From Ichthyophthirius multifiliis (taxonomy: Eukaryota; Ciliophora; Oligohymenophorea; Hymenostomatida), in the NCBI RefSeq assembly GCF_000220395.1, contig NW_004086288.1:1-64000 (forward strand): a DNA stretch of 64,000 nt, read 5' to 3'. A model generated the notes under the pieces. The model worked only from the letters and a program-made list of their open reading frames with translations. It was not told the DNA's origin and did no database searches. Below, in pieces: positions 36,296 to 49,093 of this stretch. The position numbers and the translations under genes are program-made. Every line of letters starts with the position of its first letter. Positions within the stretch are counted from its first letter, which is position 1.

Positions 36296-37367
36296 TCATA
36301 GAATATTATTAATTTATTAACAAATTTCTAAATTAATAATTTCTTTCCCAAATTTTTTAAGCCATGATTATTATAAGCATTCTTTTATATTTATTCTTTC
36401 TTCTTATTTGGAATTTAAAAGCTTACTAACAAAAGCTTGACCTTCATTACTTATTTTCCTCTAAAAATAAAATTATCCTTTTAATATATTTTCAATAGTT
36501 CCATCTTAACTTTCTTTATAAAAAGGACTCACACCCTATAAAAGCATATAACTGAGAATACCAAAAGCCCAAATATCAACAGAGCAATTATAATCTTCTC
36601 CATTAACAATTTCTGGACTTAAGTAATCTAAAGTTCCACAAAAAGTATTTCTTGTTTCAAATATATCACATTTTCTACTATAACCAAAATCAATTAATTT
36701 TATTATACCCTATATTTTTATAATTAAAATTTTTAGAAAAAATAAAATAAATAAAAAACATCAAAAATCATTAAATTTTCTAATTTTAAATCTCTATGGA
36801 GAATATTTTATTTATGCAAATATAATAGAGCTTCAGCCACTTAGTTTAAATAAAAAGCGGCTTCATATTCTTATAAATATTTACTAGATTATTTATTAAC
36901 ATATTATTTTAACGATATTCCTTAACAATATTCTATTAATAAATAAAAATATTCTTAATCAGCTATATAGCCATATAGTTTTACAATATTAGGGTGATTT
37001 AATTACATATGAATTTTTATTTCTTAAATAAATTATTCTTCCATACCAATTTCTATAATTTCTTATTTTTTAACTCTTTTTATAGCAAAAATAAATCCTG
37101 TGACTTTATCTTTTGATAAAAAAACATCTGAATGTGCACCTTTGCCTAAACTTTTTATAATTTTAATGTTATTCATATCTAAAATAGTTCTTTGTTATTC
37201 AAAATTTTAACGATGTTCAATAATACTTTCTTCTGAATCTATAGAAAAATTGTTTTTATTGAAATTATCTATAATATTATTTTATACGATGTTTTATTAA
37301 ATTTAAAATTTAATTTCATTCTCAGCTTTGATTTTTTGCAATACTGGATTTAAATTAGTTTTTATAA

Positions 37368-37418
<51 letters not shown>

Positions 37419-38050
37419 TGAATATTTCTTTAATTTAATTAGTATAAAAGTTTGGTTATTTATTTTTAATTAAATTTACATTAGGTAATGAATTTGGCTA
37501 TTTTATTACATTTTAATACTATTTTTAATCTTTTTTTGATTTAATATCAATTAATATATCTTGTATATGCTTTTAAATATTAAAATTTTTATTTTCTTAA
37601 TTATTAAAATGCATTTAATTACTTGAACTTCTTTATTAATTATGATTTGTTTGATATTAATTTTTAACATTTAGTTTTTGTTACATAAAATATAATTTTT
37701 ATTAAGGACTACAATTATAACTTTTATATTGATTTTTTATGAATTATTCTTGTTATTTTTTGCCTCATCTTCTGGATTATTTAAATTTTATCCTACTTGT
37801 TATTATTTTGTTTTTCTAAAGATTGATTATATTTTTAAAATTATTCAATTGGTTTTTAATTTATGCTTTTTATTTTCTATTAACTTTTATTCATATTATC
37901 ATAAATTTCTTAATTTTATTTTGTATATTCTATTTAAGGACGCCCATTTTATATGTTTGAAGGTAATCTTTCCGGACTTTTAAATGCTTTTTAAATTTAT
38001 ATTTTTTCTAATATTTGCCTTGATTATTCAGAAATGTATGAAACTTGCAT
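36296..38050 (-). CDS. Aurora-like Ser/Thr protein kinase with Asn-rich N-terminal extension
   Basis: The kinase domain is complete. The glycine loop is LGKGAHSDVF, the VAIK-equivalent is IFAIKRVKK, the catalytic loop is LHRDLKLENLM, and the Mg-binding DFG sits in KLIDFGYSRK. The APE-region reads CGTLDYLSPEIVNGEDY, then SVDIWAFGILSYMLLQGVSPFY. The CGTLDYLxPE signature with a DFG(W/Y)S context is typical of Aurora kinases. A 52-bp intron (36759-36708) falls just before the DFG exon. The domain ends in TGA at 36298-36296 after SWLKKFGKEI. Upstream lies a long Asn/Gln/Lys-rich extension including a run of about 16 Asn from a TTA trinucleotide repeat (37373-37417 on the plus strand), starting MQVSYISEQSRQ at 38050. 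The exon joins in 37750-37800 are not resolved, so the true N-terminus is provisional. Confidence 0.8.
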
Positions 38051-38499
38051 ATTGCTTTTATATTAATATTAATATAAATTCTTAATATATATATTTTTTA
38101 TCTTTTATTTATATTATTTTTTACAAAAACTTAATAATTTTTTTAATAATAATAATATTTTAAAAATAATAAATAATTAGTATTTTATATTATTTATAGG
38201 TTAATTTTAGAATAGATAAATATTCAAATTTCAAAATATTTAATAAAAATGCTTATGAGATAGAACATATTCTTTTATTTATTTTTTATAAAATAATAAT
38301 AATTATAAAGATAAATTATATAATTTAGTAAAGTAACGCTAAATAAATATAAATTTTTATAAAAATATAAATTTAATGATATTGGAATTATATTTAATGT
38401 AATTTTTATAAATATTTTAATTGATTAGTCTACAAAGATTCAATTTTGCATATACTATTTTAAGATTTCTATTTTTAAGAATATAAAAATAAAAAATTA

Positions 38500-40309
38500 T
38501 AATCAAAAACATAATTAAAAAATTAGTATGAAATATTCATTTTTAATATATTTTATTATTTTGTTTAATAAATTTAATTATTTTTTATATAGTTAGCTTT
38601 TTTATTACATTATTTTTTTTGTAATAAAAAACTATGAGTATCATCAAGCCTATTAGAATTTCTATAATAATTTGGAGTAGTGCTCTTTAAAAAAATAAAA
38701 AATAAAAAAATTATATCTATAATAAAATAATATATGTTTTTTTTCTCATATATTTAATTACTTTGGGTTATTTTTAATTTTTAATAATTTATTTATTTTA
38801 TAAATTTTCAGTTTTCTAAATAATTTTATTATTTTAATATATAGATTTATTATTAATTTTATTTGATTCAGGTCTTTTTTTATAAACATAATCTTTAGAA
38901 ACAGTTCTCATTACTAACTAGTTATTTACGAAATTACTCTAATAATTTTAATATTAAGACTTTTAAATGCCAATAATTTTTTTTTTTAAGAAAATTAACT
39001 ACTTTAATTGATTTTTTAATTATTTGTAAAATCATTTTAATTTCTTTTATCTTATGATTAATTATTGTTTTTTAAATAAAAATTATAATTTTTAAAAGGC
39101 GTTTATCTATGATTTTCAAGCTTTCTAAGTGCTTCTTCAAAATTTACATTTTTATTAATTTTTTAAATTTTAATTATTTTATTTTTAGGTTTAATTTTAT
39201 ATTCTTCAATCTTTTTATTCATTTTTTACTTTTTAAAATATTCAATTAATTTATTATATTATTCCTTCTTTTTATTAAAAATATTTTCTTTTTAATATTT
39301 TTAAACATTATTTCTTTAATTTGTTTATAATTCATATACATTTTAATTATTCTATTTTTTTTAATATTATACTTCATTTTTATTTTAAGTCATTTAATTT
39401 TAATATTCTACATCAAAATCGCTCTTATTTACGAAATTTTTTTCTTGATTATCATTTATAAGATTTATTTTTGTAATATTTTATGGTGTTAAAAATATTT
39501 GATTATTTAAACTTTTAATATACATTAATTTTGAAATATGTTATTAAGTATTTATTGGTTCAAATATTTTCTTTCTTTATGTTCCTATTTAGGTATTTTA
39601 AGAGTTATTTAAATAAATATTCTAATCAATTAAACTTGCTTTATTATAATTAGTATTAATATTATTCTAATTTTTATTCTCTATAATTATTAAATTATTA
39701 TTAGGAAAATTCTATATTTAATTTAATTATTTTAAAGATTAAACAGGACTTTAACTTTAGTAATTATTCAAATTAATAATTTCAGAAATAGCAAAGAATT
39801 TAGATTTATTTGAATTTTTTATTTCTGAAATTTTTAGTTAACTAGTATTTTAACAAGTAATAAATTAATTAATATCATTATTAATTTAATCATTTATATT
39901 TTTAAGACTTTCTTATTTATCAATTGGTTAAATTAATTTTTAAATAGTGTTTTAAGATTTTTTTAAATTTTAATATGATTCAAAATTTTAAAAAGGAATA
40001 GAAAAAGACATATTTATTATTTTAAATTCCGAAATATTTAACATATGAGATTATATAATATTATTTATTTATTCTACATTTATTAATGATTAATATATTT
40101 CATTTATCTTTTATTTATTATTTTTAATTTTTTATTTACTTTTGTATTTTAAAAATAATTATTATTTTAATTTTTTTAAGCTATCTTCTTTGTTTTAATT
40201 TAATTAATCATCAAATTTAATGTTTATATTAATAATTATTATGCCACTTATTTAATTCATTTTTATTTATTTATTCATATTAACTTTTTTACAAATTTTT
40301 ATTTCCCAT
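38500..40309 (-). CDS. Hypothetical Asn/Gln/Lys-rich protein
   Basis: A long minus-strand frame without TGA and with gene-like composition, starting about MGNKNLQKSQYEQINKNE at 40309 (a frame change near the start is unresolved). It runs through low-complexity Asn/Gln/Ser/Lys sequence. A more ordered block lies at 39100-39300 (FNKKKEQYNKLIEYFKKQ, then NFEEALRKLENHRQTPF). A basic C-terminal part (RTVSKDYVYKKRPESNK; TPNYYRNSNRLDDTHSFLL) follows. The 3' end near 38500-38600 probably includes one more intron. I recognise no domain. Such proteins are common in ciliates and are often regulatory or cytoskeletal, but I assign no function. It lies head to tail with the kinase gene. Confidence 0.5.
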
Positions 40310-40698
40310 TTATTTTCATATATAAAAAAAATAGATATTAAAAAAAATATATATATTTAAATATTTTATAACTTTTAATTTTCATAATTTTCAAAAAAAT
40401 AATTAAATATTATTATACATTAAGAAAAAATATATTTTCATACAAATTTTTTTATTATATATTAAAATATTTATATATTTATATATTTATATATTTATAT
40501 ATTTATATATTTATATATATTTATAAATTTATATAATTATATATTTTTTTTAATTATATTACAGTTTTTTTTAAAAGTTTTTAAAATAAAAAAATACCTT
40601 AATTTTTAGTTTTTACAATAAAAAAAAGCAAAAATATATAAATGTAATAATAGATTTAAATAAATAAATATAATAGTGTATTTTAATATTTATATACA

Positions 40699-40736
<38 letters not shown>

Positions 40737-40866
40737 TATATATATTTATTTATATATATACAATTATATTATTTTTTTTAAACTTAATTTTTATATATAT
40801 TAATAATTTTTTTATATATTTAATTTAATGAAGATTATAATTAATGAATATTTTAAACAAAAATTA
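40310..40866. repeat. Intergenic region with ATATTTAT minisatellite and TA runs
   Basis: A 557-bp gap with tandem TATATATTTA-like units (about 40465-40530) and a TA run (about 40702-40742). Nothing else was recognised. Confidence 0.6.
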
Positions 40867-42315
40867 TCAATTATTTATTTTATTTAATTTGTTTATCATA
40901 TATTTAGCTAAAACAAGTAATGATCCATCAGCTTTGAAAATATCATCTAAAATTTATTTATTAACAAACTCTTTATTAATGTCAAAAATTTTTTCATCTC
41001 TAATAATATTTGCTCTTTCTTTATCTAAGTAATAAAGACCTTCATCAAGTAAAGTTTCAATTACATTTGACATATAGCTTTTTACTGAAAAAGAGAAAGC
41101 ATTTTTTACATGATTATCACTATTTTTTTTATTAACAAATAAATATTTAAATATTAAACATATACCCATCATAATATTCTGAATGGCTTGTATTTAATTC
41201 TTTGCTTTTATATTCATTATTTTTTTTAGTTATTTCTGCTGTTCTATTATTTTAACAAAGTATTGAAATTTCAGCTATAAAGCTTTTTTTATATTTTTAC
41301 AATGATATTTAATATAATATATTTTTTTTATTTTATTTTTTTCATACTTTTAATTTTCTTCAATTCTTTCCGAATAGATATCTACCGAAAGTAGTTATTT
41401 ATTATAAGGATTATCTCTTAAAACATTTAAAAACATCATTCGTATTTAATCAGTCCATATTTCACTTATATCTTTTAATATTTAATTAATTATAAATATA
41501 TTTATTTATTTTTTTAAAAAAAACCTTCTGAAAAACTCAAATTTCTGACATTATGCTCTCCACTTAAATATTTAACTAAATATTTTAAACTAGTATTTGT
41601 AAGTTATCCGAAATCATAATCTTGAATTAATTTATTTAATTTAATACCTTCAATAACACGGCTTTTTTTAGATGAAGTAAAATAAAATAAAATATTAAAT
41701 TAAAATACTTAGCTCCTTAAGTTTATAATCTAGCTTAATGAAGATGTAATTTTCTTAATGTGTTGTTTACTTTTATTGCATTTCCTAAATTTTCTCCACT
41801 AATATAAGTGAATTTTTATATTTTATTTAATGAAAGTCCTGTTATTACTGGAATGTTTTATTTTAAAATACTACAAATTCTATTTGTTGTCTATTTATTT
41901 ATTTTATATTATAAATATATTCAATAATTATCTTAAAAAATAATACTTAATCCGTTATATTATTTTCCGATATTATTAATTCGCCTTTAAATTATTTATT
42001 TAATGATAATACTAATAAAAACTCCTCTAAATCTTAATCATTTAATTTCAAAGCTTATAGTAATTCTGTAGTTTATTTCGATACATTAATATTTGGATCA
42101 AATTTGGATTTCAAAAGACTTGTTTCTTTTAATTCGTCAACGTTTTCTTATTGGGCTTGTTCGATTTTTGAGATATTTTCTAAAAACTCATTCGCATTTT
42201 CATTAAAATCTAAGTTTATTATTACTTGTTCGTCACCATTTTAATCTAAAATAGGCAAATCTTATTTTAAATATTTTTAATAATCTTTTAAATTTTCTAA
42301 TAAAAATCGTTTCAT
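40867..42315 (-). CDS. Leucine-rich-repeat (RNase-inhibitor-like) protein
   Basis: It starts MKRFLLENLKDYQKYLKQ at 42315 and ends in TGA at 40869-40867. The N-terminal 130 residues are acidic and helical. The middle carries LRR units of the RNI type: GELIISENNITD, ITGLSLNKIQKF, GENLGNAIKVNNTLRKLHLHQARL, then NTSLKYLVKYLSGEHNVRNLSFSE. Repeats of the form (G)xxLxxAlxxNxTLxxLxL mediate protein binding. The C-terminal third (residues NKKNSDNHVKNAFSFSVKSY onward) is helical without a known motif. At least three GT-AG introns are needed; those following ENNITD and QGA and the one after NLSFSE are visible. No kinase or NTPase domain accompanies the repeats, so the role is unknown. It is divergent from RIO1 with under 200 bp between the starts. 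Confidence 0.7.
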
Positions 42316-42511
42316 TTTTATTTTTTGTTTTTATTTTGTATTTTATAAATAAAATATAAAAAAATAGGAATATATAAAATAGAAATCAAATAAAAAAAAC
42401 AAAAATATTAATTAATAACTATAAAAACATATATTATCAAAAATAAAAATATTAATTACTGAAGTCTAAAAATAAATTAATTGTATAAAAATAAAAAGAA
42501 TTTAATAAATA
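42316..42511. promoter_or_regulatory. Compact divergent promoter region (LRR gene / RIO1)
   Basis: Only 196 bp separate the two start codons. The sequence is A-rich on the plus strand with no recognisable element. It may also hide a 5' exon border of RIO1, whose first frame is unresolved. Confidence 0.4.
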
Positions 42512-44181
42512 ATGTCAACAAGAAACAATAATAGCAACAAAAAAAATATAATGACTCCTTCGACTCTCCAGAAGACACCTCCGACAACTTGTCATAATCC
42601 AGATTAAGCTCCTTAAATTCCTCTGATTACGACTATTTTGAGCCCAGTGAACATAAAAATACAGTAACAATCCAAAAAGGTCTTCAAACTTAATCATATG
42701 AATTCAAAAAGGAGACCTAATTATCTAAATTATAATCCAAAGTGACTTTATAAAACATATCTTCAACATATACTACAGCCCATTAAAGTACTTTAAGCAC
42801 AATAAAAGGTACTTTAAATAAAGAATAAAGAGGTTCATAGAGAGTAAAAGACAAAAAAGACCGAGCAACAGTAGAATAAGTATTAGACCCAAAGACTCGA
42901 GTTATATTAGTTAAATTACTAAACAAGAAAATTATAAAGGAAATAAATGGATGTATTTCAACTGGAAAAGAAGCAAATGTATATCATGCAAGTAATGAAA
43001 AAGGGAATGAATTTGCAATAAAAATATATAAAACATCCATTTTAGTATTCAAAGATAGAGATAAATATGTAGCTGGAGAATTCAGATTTAGAAAAGGACA
43101 TTGTAAGGGAAATCCGAGAAAAATGATAAAACTTTGGGCCGAAAAAGAAATCAGGAATTTAAAAAGAATCCAATAAAGCTCGATTCCTTGCCCTGATCCG
43201 CTTTTAATAAAATCTAATATCCTAATGATGTCTTTTATTGGTAAAGACGGGAAAGCGGCCCCTAGATTAAAAGATGCAGAAGGACTTTTATAGGAAGATT
43301 ATAGTAAAATATATCTTTAATTATTGAAAAATATGAGGACTTTATACCAAGACTGCCATTTAATACATGGAGACTTGTCTGAATATAACCTTTTATATTA
43401 TAATGAGATTTTATATATGATTGATGTCTCTTAGAGTATAGAACATGACCATAATCATGCTTTGGATTTCCTCAGAAGAGACATATTTAATGTAAATTCT
43501 TATTTTAAGAAAAAATAAGTTCTTACATTTGGAATGAAGTAAGTTTTCGATTTTATCACTGACCTCTAAATTAAAGATGTGGATGAATAAATAGATTAAT
43601 TAATAAATAATAGACATGAAGATACTGAGTAAGAGGAAAAGATTTTCGCAGGAATTTACATTCCAAGAACTTTAAGTGAGATTAGTTTAAAGTAAATAGA
43701 GGAAAATATTATTAATAAATAAGATAATTTAGTTTATTCAAAATTAACGGGATTAATTCTTTAAGAAAATAATAATAATGATTTAAATAAATAAAGTTAA
43801 TTATAATAACAATAATAAATAGAAAATAATAATCATGAAAATGATAATAATAGCTATGATAGTAATAATAGTGAAGGTAATTATAGTAGCAGTGATAATG
43901 AAAGTAGTAATAGTGAAGATAATAGTAGTGAAAATAGTGAAAATATAAAAGACGATGAAAATTAGAACACCAACGAAAATTAATAAGATGAGAAAAATGA
44001 AGAGGGCGATAATTAAGAATAAATTAAAGATAAAAAAAAGAAGGGAGGAGTTAGTAAATATGAAGGGTTGAATAAATAAGATAGGAAAAAATAAGTAAAG
44101 TAAGAAAAAAAAGAAAAAAGAGAAAATAAAATTCCTAAACATATAAAAAAATAAATGACTAAAAAAAATAAGAAAAAATGA
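42512..44181 (+). CDS. RIO1: RIO1 atypical Ser kinase/ATPase
   Basis: RIO1 acts in final 40S ribosomal subunit maturation in the cytoplasm. The match is nearly textbook. It has [13 protein letters not shown] (the RIO1 version of the nucleotide loop), [30 protein letters not shown] in the catalytic loop and [19 protein letters not shown] in the metal-binding and RIO1-specific loop, then [12 protein letters not shown]. The C-terminal tail is acidic and Asn/Ser-rich, then Lys-rich ([12 protein letters not shown] to the TGA at 44179), as in many RIO1 proteins. The tail contains no other domain. Codons here are less AT-biased than in neighbours (GGG, GCG, GCC), typical of a well-expressed gene. 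The ATG at 42512 is one base out of phase with the acidic N-terminal segment ([12 protein letters not shown]), so a short intron, or a start further upstream, remains to be found. Confidence 0.92.
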
Positions 44182-45179
44182 GTTTTTTTCTATTTATATA
44201 TAAATTTGTTTTCTTTTTATTTGCATTTTAATTAAAAATATAATTTAATAATAATAAAAAAAAAATAGAAATAATTATTTTATTTAAAAATAAACAAAAA
44301 AAATGAATAAGTTTATTATATATTTTATAATGTTACTTACTTAATATAAATTAAAATATAAAAAAAAGAAGAATTAATTTATAATATTTATATAATATAA
44401 ATTATTTTATTTAATTACAATTGATATTTTAATTGTGTTTTTATTCATTATGAAAAACAAGATAGGAAATTTTAAATTATGGATATTTTTAAAACTGCAT
44501 TATTTAATTTATAAAATTTTATAATAAATTTATTTTATTTACAAAAAAAAATCTAAAAAAATCATAATAAAATCTTAACTATTTTTTAAAACAAAACAAA
44601 AAACAGAAATTATAATTAAATTAAAGCATTAAACAATTAAAAAGTAAAAAAATAAATGAAGATATTAATATTATAAATATATAAATTTATAATCTCTTTC
44701 AAAATAAGTTAATTAAAATGTACTTTAAGTAAAAAGGAATTTAAATATAGAAAAATAATCTTCTGAAATAACTTTAATTTATTAAAAACAGGAAAAAGAT
44801 TGGATATAAATAAAATTATTTTTTAAATACACTTTTAATTTATTTTTGTAAATAAATATATATATAATCATAGATCTAATAAATTATAAATATAAAATAT
44901 GAATTTATTTTTTACTAAAAGAAATCTAAGTATTCAAATATAATCCTCTAAAAAAATAAAATTATTAATATTTTTTATTAAAAATAAGTTTAGGTAAAAT
45001 TTTGTAAAAATAAAATAAACTTTTTTTTTAAAATTTTTTTTTTTTATTTTTACAAAATTAAATTTTTTAATAATAATAAATTTAATTTAAAAAAAAATAT
45101 AAATAAAATAATCTTTTTTTTTTATAAATATTAACAAATAAAAACGATTTTGTTAAATAGTCAAAAAATAAATGATATA
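44182..45179. other. Intergenic AT-rich stretch
   Basis: About 1 kb with A- and T-runs. One ATG frame of about 110 codons (from 44304) exists, but its composition is that of random AT-rich DNA, so it was not annotated. Confidence 0.5.
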
Positions 45180-45614
45180 ATGGAAAAGAGTTTGAATTAA
45201 ATATAGACATCTTACATTTTTTAGAACTCAATACTTAAGAAAAATATGAGATTATTTAAATTGTTAAAACTATTATTAAGTTTATTAAAAAGGTAAAGAA
45301 ATCAAAAAAAAAAGTTTCATTAATATCTATAACTAAAAATATTATATTTATTTTAAAGTACTTATTAAATAAGATTATAAAATTAGAATAATTAAGATTT
45401 TTATGTAAAATATATAACTTTGTAAATTGGCTAGAATAATAGGAAATAATTAATAAAATAATTTAAAAAAATAAAACAAAATAAAAATAATTATTTAAAT
45501 TGTATAAAAAATATAGAATATTATTTTAAATATCTAATAATTATATTGTAGATATTCTTATGTATTTACTAACTTAAATAAACTTAATATATTAATTTAT
45601 TTTATTTAATATGA
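45180..45614 (+). CDS. Doubtful Lys/Ile-rich ORF, 144 aa, frame uncertain
   Basis: An ATG at 45180 opens 145 codons to TGA at 45612 (MEKSLNQIQTSYIF...). A different, also open frame over the same bases reads more like protein (NIDILHFLELNTQEKYEII, then LRFLCKIYNFVNWLEQQ) and would need a 5' exon upstream with an acceptor AG at 45187-45190. Either way the product would be a small basic helical protein with no recognised motif. It may be real, but the frame cannot be decided from the sequence. Confidence 0.35.
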
Positions 45615-45738
45615 GAATTGTTACTAATATTTATTTTCATTAAGTTATATTGTTTTAAAACAAATAATTTAATTTAATATTAAAAAAAAAAATTTAAAAA
45701 CCTTTTTTTAAAAAAAAACAAGAAACATAAAATATAAT

Positions 45739-46937
45739 ATGTCTAATATTTCTCTTTTTTCATTAAAAGTGATAATACATGATATATGTTTAACAAAACT
45801 TGCATTTCCAAACGAAGATGTTGTAATTTAAAAACCAGGTCTTAAATTAAAATTCGCTAATTTTTAACAAATAATAATATAATCAAAAAGTTCCTTTTAT
45901 TTGGAAGATTTTGTGGATTACAATTAACTATTAAAAAATAAAAATAATAAAGAAAAAATAAAGGCTTTCAGTAAAGGTAAGTCTATATATTTTAATTGCT
46001 AATATTAAAAGATGTAAGAATATTTAGAATATTACACATTAATAATTTAATTTAAAGATTTTAGGCATAAAAATCATCGTAAAATAGGTCAAGCAATTTG
46101 CAATATAGATATGTTTTAAAAAGACATATAATTTATTATTTCAGAATAAATAGAAAGATTTAGAAGAAATACATTCAAATTAGTTGACAATCAAAATAAT
46201 AGTATATATATTATTTATATATTTACATTAAAATAAATAAATATAGTTGTTGGATGGGTTGACTTAAGCTTATCTATTTTATAAAGACCAAAAAATTATT
46301 TAATAAAAGCAATAAATAATGAATTATAAAATTAACAAAATACCTAAAAATCAAAAGAAAGTTTATTCCTTTAAAATTCATATAAAACATCTAATTAAAT
46401 TTAAATAGATGATAATATTTAGGAATCATAATTAAGCGAATTTAAAGGTCCTTTATAAACAAGAAAAACAAAATCTCATTAAAAAGATCATACTTAAAAT
46501 TAATTAAATAAAACTTTATCTGGAGCAGTTAGTTAGTTATTAGTTTCTGGAACAGAAAAATAATAAACAAAATAATAATAATCATCATCATGTTAATAAT
46601 AATAAAGTGAAGATTCTTATCCTGAAGATTTCTAAAGTTGTAGTATAACAAATAATTCAAATAGATTTAAAATGAAAAACAATAATTAAGGAAAAAAAGA
46701 AAGTGAAGATTATTCATAAAATGTAAAAAATTAAATTTTAATTAAAATACATTTTTTTAGTATGAAGAAGATTTCGAAAGCATGGTTTTCTCATAAAGCG
46801 TTTCTTAAAGTATTGCAAGAAGTATTACAAGAAAAGAAAGCATTAAAAAAAATACTTCTTTATAATATGATATTAGTTAATCGAAAGTGCAAGATGATAC
46901 TATAAGTGAAGAATATTTAGATGACTTTGATATGTGA
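45739..46937 (+). CDS. C2-like domain protein with Ser/Gln-rich tail, 3 exons, 372 aa
   Basis: Exons 45739-45976, 46019-46722 and 46761-46937 (introns 42 and 38 bp) sum to 373 codons. The N-terminal 180 residues alternate beta-like hydrophobic strands (LFSLKVIIHDICLTKL, KLKFANFQQIIIQSK, YYTLIIQFKDFRHKNHRKIG, FKLVDNQNNSIYIIYIFTL). This resembles a C2 domain of the type found in cytoskeletal or membrane-associated proteins, but the calcium-binding Asp loops are not evident. The remainder is Lys/Ser/Gln-rich and contains a Gln/Ser run (KQQQSSSCQQQQSE). It ends acidic (EEYLDDFDM). The start context is A-rich (AAATATAATATG). The 3' end converges on the cyclic-nucleotide-binding gene with only 89 bp between stops. 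Function unknown. Confidence 0.6.
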
Positions 46938-47026
46938 AATATTGTATTTTTTTTTTAAAAAAAGACTTTATAAATAAATAAAATAATTATTATATATATT
47001 ATTATTTATTTAATTTTTATTTTATT

Positions 47027-49093
47027 TCATTCATTTGATTTATTAAAATCTATTTTAGTTGTATTTGTTTATTTCGAATCTTTCTTATTTTTATTAGTTA
47101 ATTTTTTTTTTTAATTTGATCTTTAATACTATATGGATAAATTAATTTCTTCAATAGACATATATTAAATATAACTATTTTAGCATTTATTTTTATATTA
47201 TTCTTAAGTACTAATTTAAGGTAAAATAGAACGATTTTTTTATTATTAGGTAATATATTTAGAAATCGAGCTCAAATTACCTTTTTAATTTAAATTTGGT
47301 AAAGTAACCGATTTATTTTCTCTCAGTAAATTTTTTTAAATCAAATATTTCCTCATTAATAAATCTGGTTCTTTCCTATTCATTGAAGTAGTCATAGGTA
47401 CGTCATCAATAGTGAAATTAAATTAATTTTAATAGTTATTACATTATAATTATTTATTTTAGAAAGAAATATTTTTATTATAACTTCTAGTATATATATT
47501 GTCTAAACGGGTATTGAATGAAAAATTTTTATTAGTATTTTGTTAATTCTTTTAATTAATATTTATATTATTTAATTAGTTATCTAATGCATTATTAATA
47601 TTTTCTTATTTTAATTTAGAAGAGGACAAATGTTAATTTATAATATTTTTACAATACTAGAATTTATTAAAAGCAGATTATTTAAATATTTTATATTAAG
47701 AATGTTACTTAAGGAACTAAATTAATAAAAGAGCATCAATGGCATAAACTTTAGCTTTTTAAGAAAGACAAAAAGCAGAAAAAACTCTATTTAATTTATT
47801 AAAATAATAATCTTCATCTCCAAAATAATTATTATTGCTCAATTTAATTAATTATTTATCAAATTTTTATTTACAAATTTTAAAAAATTATTCGTATTTT
47901 TTTTTTTACATTTTATTATTTTATTAATATTTTATTTAATAGTTTATTTATATTTCTCCTTCTATTATAAAATATATCTTTAAATTTTAGTCTTTCTCTT
48001 ATTTATATATTTCTTATCCTAATTAAAAAGTTGTATTTTATATAGTATGAATAAAGCTTATCAATTTTCCTGAATTTATGTTTTAAAAAAACTCAAATTT
48101 ACAAAAAAAATTGAGTTTTTCATTTAAAATAGCTTATTAAAACGCTCCTATTATTTATTAATAACTATCTTTTTTTAAGCTTACAAACCATGAATCTTAT
48201 TTACATACAATACTAGCCATTCTTTATTAATTTTTTTTTAAAAAAAAAATTAAAATAAAAATGTTATATATTTTACCTTCTCGATTCTGAAGTTAATAAT
48301 GCTATCTCTCCGAATGTATCGCCAGATTTATATATTTTAATACATCTAAAATTACTATATTCTCTTTATAAAAAAATTTGTTCATTTTATTCTTCTCTAT
48401 ATATTAATTTTTAAATAAATTAATGGTTTTTTTTATTTATATTACTATAATTATTAATTTATTATTTAATCTTTTTTATTAACACTGCTATTTTTTTTAA
48501 TAATAAATTGCCTTTTTCTTCTTCAAAACTATTATTATTGTTGGAAATTAATTTAGGAATAAGACAATAAGCTTCCCCTATTTAATAAATATATTATTTA
48601 AAATTATTTTATTATTTTTAAAAATTATAGACCTTCAAAAATAACAAAATAATATTTTAATAATTTTTATTGATTTTTACCTTATAATAGAATAAAAAAA
48701 TCACTTCCTCTCTCTCCATAGTTAAATAATGGTTTATACTTATTTATAAAAACTATTTTAAGATTTTATATAATTTTATTATTTATTTTGTCTATATTTA
48801 TTAATTCTTGCTATTCTTTAAAAATTTGAATGTTTTATATAAATAATGTTAAAATTTATATTTCTTATTGATTTTTGATAGGCTTCTATAATAAATATAT
48901 TAGAAGCTGTAATTTATAAAAAGTAAATATTAATAATTATTATGTAAATTTTATGAATATAATTATTAATAAAATATATAAAAACCTAACATGTTTATTC
49001 ATTCTAAATGTCTAGTAATTATTCTTTTTCTATTTATTAAATTGTTTGTTAAAAGTATATATCTCTTTAATTGTTGTTAAATTTTTTAGACAT
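47027..49093 (-). CDS. Protein with two cyclic-nucleotide-binding domains
   Basis: It starts MSKKFNNNQRDIYF at 49093. The first CNB domain reads YKPLFNYGERGSDFFILLQGEAYCLIP, then IKIYKSGDTFGEIALLTSESR, whose last Arg and the preceding FGEIALL form the phosphate-binding cassette. After KQDSWFVSLKKDSY a second, more diverged domain follows (LGQEIYKQEKDQNLKIYFIIEGE, then YFGDEDYYF) with GDED replacing the usual GE motif, so nucleotide binding there is doubtful. The C-terminal 260 residues are Asn/Gln/Lys-rich without domains and end in TGA at 47029-47027. There is no kinase or channel domain. The architecture resembles a stand-alone cyclic-nucleotide sensor of the kind associated with ciliary and cytoskeletal proteins in protists. 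At least three short introns are present, including one after the Arg of the first cassette. Confidence 0.82.

Noticed and set aside
43801-44142. Minus-strand hydrophobic ORF opposite the RIO1 tail
   Set aside because: It is the complement of the Asn/Ser/Lys-rich RIO1 C-terminus, not a membrane protein gene.
44304-44660. Plus-strand frame of about 110 codons without TGA
   Set aside because: TGA is rare by chance in such AT-rich DNA; composition and codons are those of intergenic sequence.
48075-48122. AAAAACTCAA / TTGAGTTTTT inverted repeat like the hairpin in the phosphatase intron
   Set aside because: Here the repeat is part of the open reading frame of the cyclic-nucleotide-binding gene and is short; similarity to the intron hairpin is limited to a simple A/T core.
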